Below are positions 25,281-37,035 of a DNA stretch of 64,000 nucleotides, piece by piece. The notes beneath the pieces are model-generated. The model worked only from the letters and a program-made list of their open reading frames with translations. It did not search any database and was not told the origin of the DNA. How positions within the stretch are numbered: position 1 is the stretch's first letter; every line of letters starts with the position of its first letter. This stretch comes from Leptospira harrisiae (GTDB taxonomy: Bacteria > Spirochaetota > Leptospiria > Leptospirales > Leptospiraceae): positions 1,930,501 through 1,994,500 of the forward strand of contig NZ_NPDX01000001.1 of the NCBI RefSeq assembly GCF_002811945.1, read 5' to 3'. The translations under genes were made by a program, and so were the position numbers.

Positions 25281-25461
25281 ACCAATTCGAATCGTATTGT
25301 TATTTAGTTTCCTTTTTGTAGGTTGTGGAACCATCTCACGCGGCTGTGCGAAGTATTTTGGATATGATGAAGTCTGTGTAGATGGAGTAAAATACATTCA
25401 GTTTACTTCTGGAGCGAGTGTAAAATACAACCCAAATGGAACCATTGCCACTTGCCGTTAA
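25267..25461 (+). CDS. Small lipoprotein (64 aa)
   Basis: The start is ATG 25267, because AAGGAG lies at 25255-25260. The protein has a Lys-rich N-terminus, a hydrophobic stretch (IVLLFSFLFVG) and a lipobox-like FVGC, giving a mature lipoprotein of about 46 residues after Cys19. The mature part has three further Cys and ends with GASVKYNPNGTIATCR, a pattern seen in short spirochaetal lipoproteins of unknown function. It overlaps the acyltransferase gene and is probably co-translated with it. It ends nine bases from the convergent RNA methyltransferase gene. Confidence 0.72.
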   Translation: MKSLKPIRIVLLFSFLFVGCGTISRGCAKYFGYDEVCVDGVKYIQFTSGASVKYNPNGTIATCR

Positions 25462-25470
25462 ACTAAAAAT

Positions 25471-26307
25471 CTAAGTTTTGTGTTTGGTTCTATTTTTGGT
25501 CACTTCCCAAAGTAAAATAGAACCGGCGCAGGCTACATTCAGTGAATTGACAACCCCACTCATTGGTATACTCACAATCAAATCACAAAGGGATTGTAAA
25601 TGAACACTCATCCCTTTGGCTTCATTTCCTAAAATTAAAAACACAGGGCTATTTAAATTGGCTTTTTCCAATGGTTCGGTTCCAAGAGAATCGGAACCAA
25701 TGACTTGAAGAATTCCTCCAGTTCGATTTTTCTCTTTTTCTAAAAACTTTTCCAACGAAACAACGGATTCTAAAAATACCAACTTGGTATAAAAGATACT
25801 ACCAAGACTTGCTCTGATGACTTTGGGATCATATACATCAATCGAGTGTCCTAAAACAAAAACAACATCCACAGAGAATGCATCGGCAGAGCGAAGGATT
25901 GATCCAAAATTTCCCAAGTCACTTGGCCGATCAAATAGAAGATAAAAAGGATGATTGACCACGGTTAAGTTTTGGAGATTAGTGCTACGAATTTTGGCTG
26001 TGACAATGAGCTCTGATGGATTTTCTTTTTCAGAAAGTTCTGAATAAAGATCGGCTGTGACCGCAAATTGTTTCGCCTTCGGGTAATTTTCTAAAACAGA
26101 ATCTGCCCACTGGGACAATTTCACTCCTTCCCTAAATAGAATTCGAGTGATTTCCCAATGAGCACCAATTAGTTGTTTGATGCACTCGGTTCCCTCAACA
26201 AAAACTTCTTTCTCTTGGCTCCTTTTGGAACGATTGGTCCTAAGAGCCAAAAGAATTTGAAATTCTGCATTCCTAACAGAAATTTTGAGAGGCCTACCAT
26301 TTTGCAT
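25471..26307 (-). CDS. SpoU/TrmH-family RNA 2'-O-methyltransferase
   Basis: 278 residues. An N-terminal RNA-binding substrate domain (VFVEGTECIKQLIGAHW) is followed by the SPOUT domain with the three family motifs: FDRPSDLGNFGSILRSADAF (motif 1, with N and R), LILGNEAKGMS (motif 2) and VSIPMSGVVNSLNVACAGSI (motif 3). It should 2'-O-methylate a nucleotide in rRNA or tRNA; which one cannot be told. It lies five bases downstream of fadH on the same strand, so the two are likely co-transcribed, though no functional link is evident. Confidence 0.88.
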   Translation of the reverse strand: MQNGRPLKISVRNAEFQILLALRTNRSKRSQEKEVFVEGTECIKQLIGAHWEITRILFREGVKLSQWADSVLENYPKAKQFAVTADLYSELSEKENPSELIVTAKIRSTNLQNLTVVNHPFYLLFDRPSDLGNFGSILRSADAFSVDVVFVLGHSIDVYDPKVIRASLGSIFYTKLVFLESVVSLEKFLEKEKNRTGGILQVIGSDSLGTEPLEKANLNSPVFLILGNEAKGMSVHLQSLCDLIVSIPMSGVVNSLNVACAGSILLWEVTKNRTKHKT

Positions 26308-26312
26308 AAAAC

Positions 26313-28331
<2,019 letters not shown>

Positions 28332-28406
28332 CTACAAAAATAGAAAATGAGAGATTTTGGCAAGATTTACTTGCAATTCAATTAAGAACAGGTATAACAA
28401 TCACCT

Positions 28407-28823
28407 GTGGAAATTGTGACTGAGAATAAAAATACAAAAAGTGCCATTCTTTTTGTAGATGATGAATCTATAATATTAATGAGTATGAAATCACAAGTGA
28501 AACAACATTTTGGTGAACAATTTAAATACCTAACTGCCGACAGTGCAATAGAAGCTTGGGATTTGCTTCAAGAATTAGAAGAAGAAGGAAAGTCTGTTTC
28601 TGTAATCATTACTGATTGGTCCATGCCAGGAATGAATGGAGATGAATTTTTAAGAAAAGTACATAAATCCTATCCCAATATAGAAAAAGTTATCATTACT
28701 GGATTTGCTGATCAAAAATCTGTTGATAATTTAAATTCGGAAATTGGACCCATTGCTTGTTTGAAAAAACCTTGGGATGAAGAAGAACTCATCTCCACAA
28801 TCTCACAAGCCATTCATGACTGA
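28407..28823 (+). CDS. Single-domain response regulator
   Basis: 138 residues from GTG 28407; a second GTG at 28416 is possible and neither has a clear ribosome site. It is essentially only a receiver domain: acidic pair in ILFVDDESI, phospho-acceptor Asp in VIITDWSMPGMNGDEF, the switch Thr in VIITGFAD and the conserved Lys in CLKKPWDEEEL. There is no output domain, so it should act by protein contact or phosphotransfer. Its 3' end overlaps by ten bases the end of the convergent histidine kinase gene, a likely partner by position. Confidence 0.88.
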   Translation: MEIVTENKNTKSAILFVDDESIILMSMKSQVKQHFGEQFKYLTADSAIEAWDLLQELEEEGKSVSVIITDWSMPGMNGDEFLRKVHKSYPNIEKVIITGFADQKSVDNLNSEIGPIACLKKPWDEEELISTISQAIHD

Positions 28824-31507
28824 CTTTGTTTTGGAAGATAAATATTAAATATTGTTTCGCCGGGAACAGATGAAAGATCGATTCGTCCTCCATGCCTGTT
28901 GACAATTTTATTGACTATATCAAGCCCAAGTCCACTCCCTTCTCCCGGTGCTTTGGTAGTAAAAAATGGTTCAAAAATTTTTCCTTGGATCTCCTTTGGA
29001 ATACCCGGACCCGAATCCTTTAAGGAAACCAAAATATCTTCTCCATGATCTTTGACTGAGATCTCCAAATTTCCAACAAAAGACATAGCTTGTAGTGAGT
29101 TATAAATTAAATTTGTCCAAACATGCAATAAATCATCAGGATAACACTCGATTGGTGCCACTGACTCATAATCTTTTTTTAAGTTGATCCCACGTTTTAA
29201 TTGATTTTGGTAAATCGTAAGAACAGTTTCTATCGTTTCAGGGATGGATGCTTTATTTTTTTTACCATTCACATCAAACCTAGAAAAATTCTTAAGGGCA
29301 TACATAATTTTAGAAATTCTGTCAACAGCCAATTGGATGGAACGAGTGTTCCTTCGGAATTGGATTTCTAATGATAAATAATCTATAAAAACTTTGATAT
29401 AATGAGATTTGAATAAAGGCAAATAACTTGGATCAATTTCACCAATACCTAATTCCACCCAAACTTCGGCAAATTCTTCTGCACAACCTAAATCAAATCC
29501 ATAAGCCAAAAACACTTCTTTGTTTTTCTTTTTTCTTAGTCGTTCTTCTTTCCCAGTATAAAATTCGATTGGTTGGTCTAAGTTTGCTAAGATTGTTTTA
29601 ACTATTTTTTGCTCCGGTATCGGTACAGAAAGTATAGCTTCACGAAATAGTTGTGAAGCCAATCCATACCGTTTTTGCCAATCCAACATATTCTGGTTCG
29701 AAGCTTTGACAGCTCCAATGGGATTATTGATTTCGTGAGCTATCCCTGCAATTAATTGGCCGAGGGCTGCTAACTTTTCTGATTGGATCAATTGGTCCTG
29801 TGTCCGTTTTAGATTTTCAAGGGCCAATTCCAACTCTAACTTCTGTTTTTCGATCAGTTTGTTTTTATCTCTTATCTCAGAATTGATAAGGCGTAATTCT
29901 TCTACTTCTTTCAACGGACTTAAATCAAAAATACTATAAGCTATTGAGTTTGTTTCTTTATATGAAAAACGTTTTACCGAAACTAATGCAGGAAATAAAT
30001 CTCCATTACTTTTTTTGCATATAATTTCTAAAGGGTCTGATTTGTTGGTGGAAATTGTATTTCGAATTTTTCTAAGTGATTCAGTTGTTAAAAGGTTTCG
30101 CACCTTCAAATAGGGAACTTCCGCTAGGTCAAACCCAAACAAACGTTGAAATGCAGAATTAGAATCTTTTACATTCAATCCATTTTCATCAAAAATCAAA
30201 AATGCTTCTGTTGAAAATTGATAAAACGTTTCAAACCTTTCATCCGATTTACGAAGGGCTTCTTCACTGAGTTTAATCTCCGTAATATCTAAAACTGTTC
30301 CTTGTAAAATGGTAGCTTTACCTTCTTTATTTCGAGTTAGTTTGCCTATCGCTTCAATCCAATGAATTTTTCCATCAGGATGATTGATTCGGTTCCGGAT
30401 TCGGTATGCAGAACGATTTTGGTCTTCCATTAAGAGTGTTGTTTCTTTTGATAATAACTCTAAGTCATCCTTGAATGTAAGTTCTAAAAATTTTTCAACA
30501 GTTACGTCAAAGTTTTCACCAGGAAATCCATAAATACTGTAGGTTTGCGGAGACCAATAAATCGTCCTTGCCTCAATATCCCAACTCCAGATTCCCATTT
30601 TTGCTGCATCAAGAGCCATCACCAACCGAGATTCCGATTCCTTAAGAGCAATGTTTGCTTCCTTTTGTTTGGTTCTGTTAATCATTGCACCAAACATTCG
30701 ATAGGCTTCTCCTTCTCGATTATAAAGGAAAATACCATTATCTTCAATGTAAATATAAACGCCAGATTTGACTCGGTATCTGTATTCTATTGTAAATTTT
30801 TGACGGTTCGTCAACGAATCCTCAAATGCTTGGAGAGTCTCTTCTCGATCATCCGGATGGATCGCATCTGCCCATTCTTCATAACCTACTTTTTGGTATT
30901 CTTCTGTTGAATAACCAGTGATTTCTTGAATCGCGCCTCCCCAATGATTTTCTCCTGTTTTGATATCCAAATCATAAACCATACTTAACGAAAGTTCGGT
31001 GATAGTTCGATATTTGATTTCATTGTATTCTAAAGCTTTTTGTTTTAGAACATTTTCTGTGATGTCTGTAATGAGAAATACTAGGAAAGTAAGTTCCCCA
31101 TTTTTATCGAAAACGGGAGAACCATTGATCGAAAGATATTTTTTGTTTCCAAAAGTATCCTCAATTGAATGTCGAATGTCTGTGACTGGTTTTTTAGTAT
31201 TTAAAAGAATGGTGAAAGGTTGGTCTTCTTCTCGCCAAGGTCCACCATCCAAAGAAGAATTTTTCCATTCGGGGGCATCATAGGTTCTGGCTAAAATATC
31301 ATTGAGTTTGATTCCAAGAACAGACTCGGATGCAGGGTTTGCATACCGAATCTGTCCCAATGGATTGAGTACCATCATCGCTGTGGAACTGACATTCATT
31401 ATGGTTGTCAAAAGTTCAGCTTCGACAAACTTTTCATCAGCAGAAAGACTACGTTCTACCGGTTTCCCTATTTCCTTTGCGTCTCCCTTTCCAATCGTAG
31501 AATCCAC
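28814..31507 (-). CDS. Multi-PAS sensor histidine kinase with unusual insertion in the phosphotransfer domain
   Basis: 897 residues from GTG 31507. No membrane segments; cytoplasmic. About four PAS/PAC units span residues 35-560 (for example [41 protein letters not shown]), then a coiled coil ([20 protein letters not shown]), the H-box [18 protein letters not shown], and an HATPase ([34 protein letters not shown]). About 150 residues separate the His from KNFSRF, where roughly 55 is usual, so about 95 residues are inserted. It is convergent with the lone response regulator. Confidence 0.9.
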   Translation of the reverse strand: MDSTIGKGDAKEIGKPVERSLSADEKFVEAELLTTIMNVSSTAMMVLNPLGQIRYANPASESVLGIKLNDILARTYDAPEWKNSSLDGGPWREEDQPFTILLNTKKPVTDIRHSIEDTFGNKKYLSINGSPVFDKNGELTFLVFLITDITENVLKQKALEYNEIKYRTITELSLSMVYDLDIKTGENHWGGAIQEITGYSTEEYQKVGYEEWADAIHPDDREETLQAFEDSLTNRQKFTIEYRYRVKSGVYIYIEDNGIFLYNREGEAYRMFGAMINRTKQKEANIALKESESRLVMALDAAKMGIWSWDIEARTIYWSPQTYSIYGFPGENFDVTVEKFLELTFKDDLELLSKETTLLMEDQNRSAYRIRNRINHPDGKIHWIEAIGKLTRNKEGKATILQGTVLDITEIKLSEEALRKSDERFETFYQFSTEAFLIFDENGLNVKDSNSAFQRLFGFDLAEVPYLKVRNLLTTESLRKIRNTISTNKSDPLEIICKKSNGDLFPALVSVKRFSYKETNSIAYSIFDLSPLKEVEELRLINSEIRDKNKLIEKQKLELELALENLKRTQDQLIQSEKLAALGQLIAGIAHEINNPIGAVKASNQNMLDWQKRYGLASQLFREAILSVPIPEQKIVKTILANLDQPIEFYTGKEERLRKKKNKEVFLAYGFDLGCAEEFAEVWVELGIGEIDPSYLPLFKSHYIKVFIDYLSLEIQFRRNTRSIQLAVDRISKIMYALKNFSRFDVNGKKNKASIPETIETVLTIYQNQLKRGINLKKDYESVAPIECYPDDLLHVWTNLIYNSLQAMSFVGNLEISVKDHGEDILVSLKDSGPGIPKEIQGKIFEPFFTTKAPGEGSGLGLDIVNKIVNRHGGRIDLSSVPGETIFNIYLPKQSQS

Positions 31508-31519
31508 TTCCCAATAGAC

Positions 31520-32278
31520 TTATTTTTTTAAAGAATCCAATTTAGAGGCTTCGATTTTTTGGTAAATTGGCAGAATGAAAAACAAAAACCGGTCCAAAAC
31601 CTGGATGAATCGAAAAAGAAGAGATGGATAAACCTCTTTTGCATTGGATTCAATCCCTCTCACTACTTTCTTTGCAACAGTCTCAGGTGACTGGCTTGGG
31701 AAAGGAACTGGTACTTTTTTCCCCGCTGCATCAAAGAACTGCGTTCTTGTTGCAATCGGATACACCACCATCACTCGGTTTCCTGGTTTCAATTCAAATC
31801 GGAACGCATCGATAAACGAACGAACCGCAGCTTTTGTGGAGGAATAAAGAGCATAACCTGGCAATGCCAAATGGCTCATAGCCGATGCAGTGACAATGAA
31901 CAAAAATGGTTCTTTTCTTGTATGATTAAGTGTGATTAAACAATACAAAGGCGAAAACACATTTGTAGAATAGATCCTGTCAATTCGATCCCAATCAGGA
32001 TTAGGGATCACTTCGTAGTAAGCAAAACCAGCATTTGCATAAAAAATATCGATCCCACCAAGTTTTTTATCTGCGTCTTTCACTAATTTATCCAAATTTT
32101 CTTTTTTGGATACGTCGCATTTATAAGGAATTACGTTTGGATGGATGAGAATGTTCTTTTCATTTAAGTCGCAGGCAAGAACCTTAACCCCTTCATACTT
32201 TAACACTTGCAACATGGTCTCTTTTCCGATTCCGGAACCTGCGCCGGTAATCACAATTCTTTTGTTTTTTAGTTCCAT
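31520..32278 (-). CDS. Short-chain dehydrogenase/reductase
   Basis: 252 residues, classical SDR. The cofactor motif is VITGAGSGIGKETML, followed by YANAGFA (NAG), catalytic Ser in VTASAMSHL and YALYSSTKAAVRSFI (Tyr-x3-Lys). A C-terminal hydrophobic stretch (FLFFILPIYQ) may attach it to the membrane, as in lipid-metabolising SDRs. Substrate unknown. It lies just upstream of the kinase gene (12 bases) and could be co-transcribed with it. It is divergent from the SpoIIE-type gene, with 135 bases between that must hold both promoters. Confidence 0.87.
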   Translation of the reverse strand: MELKNKRIVITGAGSGIGKETMLQVLKYEGVKVLACDLNEKNILIHPNVIPYKCDVSKKENLDKLVKDADKKLGGIDIFYANAGFAYYEVIPNPDWDRIDRIYSTNVFSPLYCLITLNHTRKEPFLFIVTASAMSHLALPGYALYSSTKAAVRSFIDAFRFELKPGNRVMVVYPIATRTQFFDAAGKKVPVPFPSQSPETVAKKVVRGIESNAKEVYPSLLFRFIQVLDRFLFFILPIYQKIEASKLDSLKK

Positions 32279-32413
32279 GTGCGAAACCTAAATCAAAGAG
32301 ATTTTGAATAAAGTTCTTTTTAATAAGACATCTAACTTTTTTTGGAACCATTCCATAAAATATCTTTACTGTGTTTTTTTGAACCTTAGTCTTTGTTTCC
32401 CTGAGGAATCCAT

Positions 32414-34714
32414 ATGAGCAGCATTTTTGATCGTATTTTCAAATTCTTCTATAAATATATTTCCTATAGCTTTGCCATTGTCTTTTTTTCTCTCCAAGGT
32501 GCCTTTTTCGGAGCCTTTTACGCCTATTTTTTTGGATCAGCCCTTATCCCCGAATTCACTGCCGAAAATCATCCTGAGGTCGTTTTGGTATTTCTCGTCA
32601 CCACTGCTCTCGCTGCTGTAGGACATAGTATCGAGTTTGGAATCTTGTCCCCTATAGGTTATTTGGGTCTTCGTTCGGATACTAAAAAACTCAATGCAAA
32701 TCTAAAACCTAACGAAACCATTCGGCATAAAGATATTTTAGAATTGGAGAATCTTTTAAATTCTATTATAGATTTTCCAAAAGAAAATATGTATGCGGCT
32801 TTGCGTTATGCATCTTTTGTTTTTATCTCTGTATCCATCACATATGTTCTCTACCATTATCCACTCTATGAATTGGCTCTGATTTTGATTGGTTGGCTTG
32901 CTGCCGTTTTTGTTTACGGTGGATTTTCTTATATCATCTCCGATTATTTTACCGGTGCAAAACGAGTGGAGATTAAAAAAATACTTTCTTATCGAGATAT
33001 CACTATTCACAAAAATCATGGGATCATGAGTTTAAAAGGAAAGTTTATTTTTTTACTCATCCTTATTTTACTTTCGTTAACTATACTTGCGGTTTTTATA
33101 TCTTTTGAAAATGCAAGTTTAATCAAAATTTCAGCCTTCATTACCATGACTTTTTTTGAAGCTGTGATTCTTATCTTTATGTTTTTCCAATCCATCAACT
33201 TAACTTTGGAACAAATCAACGAATCGGCAAATAGTTTGGCAAGTGGTGGAAGGGGGGCACTACCCATCCTTTCCATAGACAAAGAATTCATCCGATTTGC
33301 GGAGAACTTTGAAAAAGCCACTAGAGAAGTAGGAAGGATACGAGAAAACTTAACGGAATTAGTCGAAGCAAAAACATCTGAACTTCGCAACAGTTTAGAA
33401 ACTGTTGAAACTTTAAAAAAACAACAAGATGGAGATTATTTCCTTACTTCCCTACTTATCAAACCACTCAGTTTAAACAAAACTCTTGGTTCCAATGTCA
33501 AAACTGATTTTTTAATCAAACAAAAGAAAACCTTCACTTTCCATGGGCGAGAAAACGAAATCGGTGGTGACATTTGTATCACAAGAACCGTTCCCTTACG
33601 AGGGAAAGATTATACATTTTTTCTGAATGCGGATGCCATGGGAAAATCTTTGCAGGGAGCCGGCGGAGTCCTTGTTCTCGGTGCTGCAGTCCAATCCATT
33701 TTAGAAAGGTCCTTGGCCGTCCAATCAGTCAAAACACTTTATGCAGAGCGATGGATTAAAAATGCTTACCAAGAACTCCACCATATATTTGAAAGTTTCG
33801 ATTGTTCGATGTTAGTTTCTATGGTGATGGGTCTAATAGACGATGAAACAGGACTAGTTTATTATCTGAACGCTGAACATCCTTGGTCAGTGTTATTTCG
33901 TAATCAAAAGGCGGAATTTATAAAAAACAACTCAGAACTTAGAAAACTGGGAACTCCGGTCAAAGAAAACTCATTAGAAATATCCACCTTACAACTGCAA
34001 CCTGGTGATGTTATGATTCTAGGTTCTGACGGTCGGGATGATATCGAATTTGATACCCAGGCAGAATTTAGAAAAATCAACCATGACGAAGAACTTTTTT
34101 TGCATCACGTAGAAAAAGGAAATGGAAACTTAAAACCGATTTACCAATCCATTTTAGAAATGGGGGAACTGACTGATGACTTAAGTTTAATGCGAATATC
34201 TTTTAAAGAACACCAAACCCTTCCCCCAAGATCTATTAGGAAAGAATCTTATGATCTGATGCGCAAAGCAAGGGCCCATATCAAAGAAAACCAATTGGAC
34301 CAAGCAAAAGAAAATTTAATAGAAGCAAACAAAATCAATCCAGAAAACCAAGAAATCACAAGAGCACTCATTCGCCTTTTGGTTCGAATGAAAGAATACA
34401 AACTAGCTGCAGAAAAATGTAATTCCTATATCGAGGAATATCCAGGAGACACTGATCTAATATATTTAGCATCGTTTACTTACAAACAAACGAAAGAATA
34501 TGGTAAGGCTATTGATATGGGAGAAAGGATTCGATTACGTAACCCTGGCCATCTATCGAATCTTTTACGGCTCGTCCAACTTTACCTTTTGGTAGGCAAC
34601 TTGCCCAAGGCCGAAAAAACATTAGGCCTCACTACATTCCTTACTGCTGACTCCAAAAGAGTAGAAAGTTTGAGAATGGAAATTGAGGGTTTTCGGCAGA
34701 AAATTGTTGATTAA
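32414..34714 (+). CDS. Membrane SpoIIE/PP2C-type phosphatase with C-terminal TPRs
   Basis: 766 residues from ATG with GAGGA upstream. Residues about 15-270 hold about six hydrophobic segments (for example YSFAIVFFSLQGAFFGAFYA, FLLILILLSLTILAVFISF). A linker with HAMP-like and coiled-coil character follows (FEKATREVGRIRENLTELVE). Residues about 350-600 are a PP2C/SpoIIE phosphatase: GGDICITR, NADAMGKSLQGAGG (metal Asp), LGSDGRDDIEF and LTDDLSLM. Residues about 610-766 are TPR-like helices. Such proteins dephosphorylate anti-sigma antagonists in partner switching; no antagonist or anti-sigma gene is nearby. Confidence 0.87.
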   Translation: MSSIFDRIFKFFYKYISYSFAIVFFSLQGAFFGAFYAYFFGSALIPEFTAENHPEVVLVFLVTTALAAVGHSIEFGILSPIGYLGLRSDTKKLNANLKPNETIRHKDILELENLLNSIIDFPKENMYAALRYASFVFISVSITYVLYHYPLYELALILIGWLAAVFVYGGFSYIISDYFTGAKRVEIKKILSYRDITIHKNHGIMSLKGKFIFLLILILLSLTILAVFISFENASLIKISAFITMTFFEAVILIFMFFQSINLTLEQINESANSLASGGRGALPILSIDKEFIRFAENFEKATREVGRIRENLTELVEAKTSELRNSLETVETLKKQQDGDYFLTSLLIKPLSLNKTLGSNVKTDFLIKQKKTFTFHGRENEIGGDICITRTVPLRGKDYTFFLNADAMGKSLQGAGGVLVLGAAVQSILERSLAVQSVKTLYAERWIKNAYQELHHIFESFDCSMLVSMVMGLIDDETGLVYYLNAEHPWSVLFRNQKAEFIKNNSELRKLGTPVKENSLEISTLQLQPGDVMILGSDGRDDIEFDTQAEFRKINHDEELFLHHVEKGNGNLKPIYQSILEMGELTDDLSLMRISFKEHQTLPPRSIRKESYDLMRKARAHIKENQLDQAKENLIEANKINPENQEITRALIRLLVRMKEYKLAAEKCNSYIEEYPGDTDLIYLASFTYKQTKEYGKAIDMGERIRLRNPGHLSNLLRLVQLYLLVGNLPKAEKTLGLTTFLTADSKRVESLRMEIEGFRQKIVD

Positions 34715-34762
34715 ATTAAATCGATGTTAGAGGGTCAGTCATCTCATTCGTAAAACGAATTC

Positions 34763-36178
34763 ATGTATCATAACCAGTTACGAAATTTATGTTTTTTCAT
34801 TTCTATTTCTATGTCATTTTCGTGCCAGAATACAGACTTCGAAAATGTCTGCGATCCAAAATCCAAAGGTTATTTGGATAGTCTTGTCATTCGTTTTATC
34901 AATTTTGATGAAACTCCCCATTGTGGGGTCGTTTTAAAAGTCCTTCCACCCACCTATTTGGTTTGTCCAGCACTCATCCCCAAACCAAATGGCAGTTTCT
35001 TTTTAGAAAGCTTTGAAACTGATGGAAATCGTTTGAGTTTTTCATCAAACCCCGCCTTGCCCAATGGAATTTCTTTTTCCTTATTTTCAAATTCTCTCCA
35101 AGGAATTTATTCAGGATGGAAAGCAAATAGACAATCCTTCACCATCACTGCAACCAATCCCAAAGGGAGTGCAAGTTGTACATACAACCCAGCTTGGATG
35201 GGAAAACTCCCATCAAAAACCAACGTTACAACCTGTTATGACGGTTCCGGTAATATCGATCCCACCTGCACTGCCATTCCAGGTCAAGATGGGCAATTCC
35301 AAAAAGGTTTAGTTAAAAACTTTGTAGGCCCAAGTTTTATCGCGACGGATCAAATCACAATCGACTTTAGCACAGGCCTTGTATGGACCAGTTGCCAAAT
35401 CGGAAAAGCGGGTGCAGGCTGTCCTAGCGTTAGTGCAACTACCTTTGATCTTACATCAGCCCAAACAGAATGCGCTAATCTCAATATAGGTTCTGGCTAT
35501 GCGAATCGAACAGATTGGAGAGTTCCCGAAATAGATGAATACCTTAGTACCTTTGATTACACATTAGCAAATCCTTCCATTGACCAGGTTTATTTTCCTG
35601 CAACTGATAGTTTTAACTTCAAAACCAATACAAACTATTCCAGTGGCTCAAGCGCATTTTACCCAACATTTATTGAGTCATCCATCGGTGCGGGGAATTA
35701 TACAGATGCACATCATTTACGTTGTGTTTCCAATTACATTCCACCCAAGAACAAACGACTTCAAAACAACAATGATGGAACAGTTCTTGACCTCGACACA
35801 TCACTTGTATGGCAAAAGTGTACAGCGGGACAAACAAACCTAACCACTTGTACCGGAGGAACAGACCTAATCACTGATTGGATAGGTTCCATTAATTATT
35901 GCCAAAGCCTAAATCTAGCCGGAAAAATTTGGCGCCTTCCCAATGTAACGGAGCTAAGAAGTCTTCTCGATTTTTATACAAATAATGGTGTACCTGGTTT
36001 TGATTTGACCTACTTTCCAAATACTGCTTCCTCAAGCTACTGGACATCAACTACCGGTCCGCTACCTTCATCACCAAAAACAAATGCATATGTTGTCGAA
36101 TTTGGAACTTCCAGCGGTGGTCCAGGTGCCAAATCAAACAATACCACCAATCGCACTCGTTGTGTTTCGGATTTTTAA
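34763..36178 (+). CDS. DUF1566 (Lcl C-terminal domain) lipoprotein
   Basis: 471 residues. The signal region FFISISMSFSCQN ends in an SFSC lipobox, so the mature protein begins at about Cys21. After an Ig-like segment (LSFSSNPALPNGISF, FTITATNPKGSASC) there are two Lcl/DUF1566 modules with the usual LVW and WR-x-P-x3-E pattern: FSTGLVWTSC with WRVPEIDEYLSTFD, and LDTSLVWQKC with WRLPNVTELRSLLD. These lipoproteins are common in Leptospira and are thought to be surface-exposed; function unknown. First of three consecutive lipoprotein genes. A six-base palindrome (34746-34760) immediately precedes the ATG and I see no ribosome site. Confidence 0.85.
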   Translation: MYHNQLRNLCFFISISMSFSCQNTDFENVCDPKSKGYLDSLVIRFINFDETPHCGVVLKVLPPTYLVCPALIPKPNGSFFLESFETDGNRLSFSSNPALPNGISFSLFSNSLQGIYSGWKANRQSFTITATNPKGSASCTYNPAWMGKLPSKTNVTTCYDGSGNIDPTCTAIPGQDGQFQKGLVKNFVGPSFIATDQITIDFSTGLVWTSCQIGKAGAGCPSVSATTFDLTSAQTECANLNIGSGYANRTDWRVPEIDEYLSTFDYTLANPSIDQVYFPATDSFNFKTNTNYSSGSSAFYPTFIESSIGAGNYTDAHHLRCVSNYIPPKNKRLQNNNDGTVLDLDTSLVWQKCTAGQTNLTTCTGGTDLITDWIGSINYCQSLNLAGKIWRLPNVTELRSLLDFYTNNGVPGFDLTYFPNTASSSYWTSTTGPLPSSPKTNAYVVEFGTSSGGPGAKSNNTTNRTRCVSDF

Positions 36179-36227
36179 GGTTTGGCGAAATAAATCCAAA
36201 ATTGAAAAGTAGAATTTATAATTACAA

Positions 36228-36929
36228 ATGTTGCTTCGATTTCCCTATTCTATCCTCCTTTTAGTTTTTCTCTTAGAATGTACCACCATTGGTTTTCATG
36301 AAAAAAAAATCAGGGAAGGTATGAACTTTGGCGAAGAAAGCCAGTTCAGAGTTTGCCTCATTACAGAACCAGACATCACCAAAGAAGAAATCTCCAATTT
36401 ATTTACAGCTTGGAATGAAGAACTTTCATTGTATCAACTCAAAGCCTTACCTGTGGAATTAGAAGTGATGGAGAGACCAGGCTTTTGGGGCACAGACATT
36501 CTGGGTTATTTAATGGAACGCCAACTAACAAACGATTGTGACAGGCTCCTCTATTTAAAAGGAAGGACTTGGGGTGACATTACTTTTGAAGTTTTGACTT
36601 TGGGAATTTTTGTAGGAGTAGGATTGAAATTAGAAGTTCAAGGTGCAGTGGAAGGCCAATCCAATACGAGAGGTTATATCAAAGCAAAATACATTTCCAC
36701 CATACAGTTGTTATTTACTAGTCCCAAATCCACTCTCATCCATGAAGGATACCATTTACTCGGTTGTGGCCATCAACTTTTTATGAAAGAATGTTACGAA
36801 AAAATTCGTGATGTAAAACTACTGCTTACTGACCCCAACCGAGACCCCAATTTTTTTCCGAACCTAACTTCTACCGGAAAAAAAATCCTCTCTCGCAAAC
36901 AGATTTTAACCCAATCAAAAATGGACTGA
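36228..36929 (+). CDS. Lipoprotein with a metzincin-type zinc protease motif
   Basis: 233 residues. The N-terminus is hydrophobic (YSILLLVFLLEC), with a possible lipobox ending at Cys18. The key feature is HEGYHLLGCGH at residues 172-182, an exact match to the metzincin consensus HExxHxxGxxH: three zinc His (172, 176, 182) and catalytic Glu173. A Met at 186 could serve as the Met-turn but lies unusually close. Only about 50 residues follow. Otherwise the sequence matches no family I recognise. If real, it is a small membrane-anchored protease in the envelope, between two other lipoprotein genes. Confidence 0.72.
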   Translation: MLLRFPYSILLLVFLLECTTIGFHEKKIREGMNFGEESQFRVCLITEPDITKEEISNLFTAWNEELSLYQLKALPVELEVMERPGFWGTDILGYLMERQLTNDCDRLLYLKGRTWGDITFEVLTLGIFVGVGLKLEVQGAVEGQSNTRGYIKAKYISTIQLLFTSPKSTLIHEGYHLLGCGHQLFMKECYEKIRDVKLLLTDPNRDPNFFPNLTSTGKKILSRKQILTQSKMD

Positions 36930-37035
36930 TCTTGGATTCATCTAGCTTACCTTGGGATTCCTCCTTAATGCAGTTAGACCTTTCTGACTTGCTCGATAAA
37001 GCAGAGTTACAATAGTATGTTCTGAGAAACAATTT

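Noticed and set aside
34746..34760. ATTCGT-AAA-ACGAAT palindrome just before the DUF1566 lipoprotein ATG as an operator
   Set aside because: Only six-base arms in AT-rich DNA, a single copy, and no regulator nearby; not convincing.
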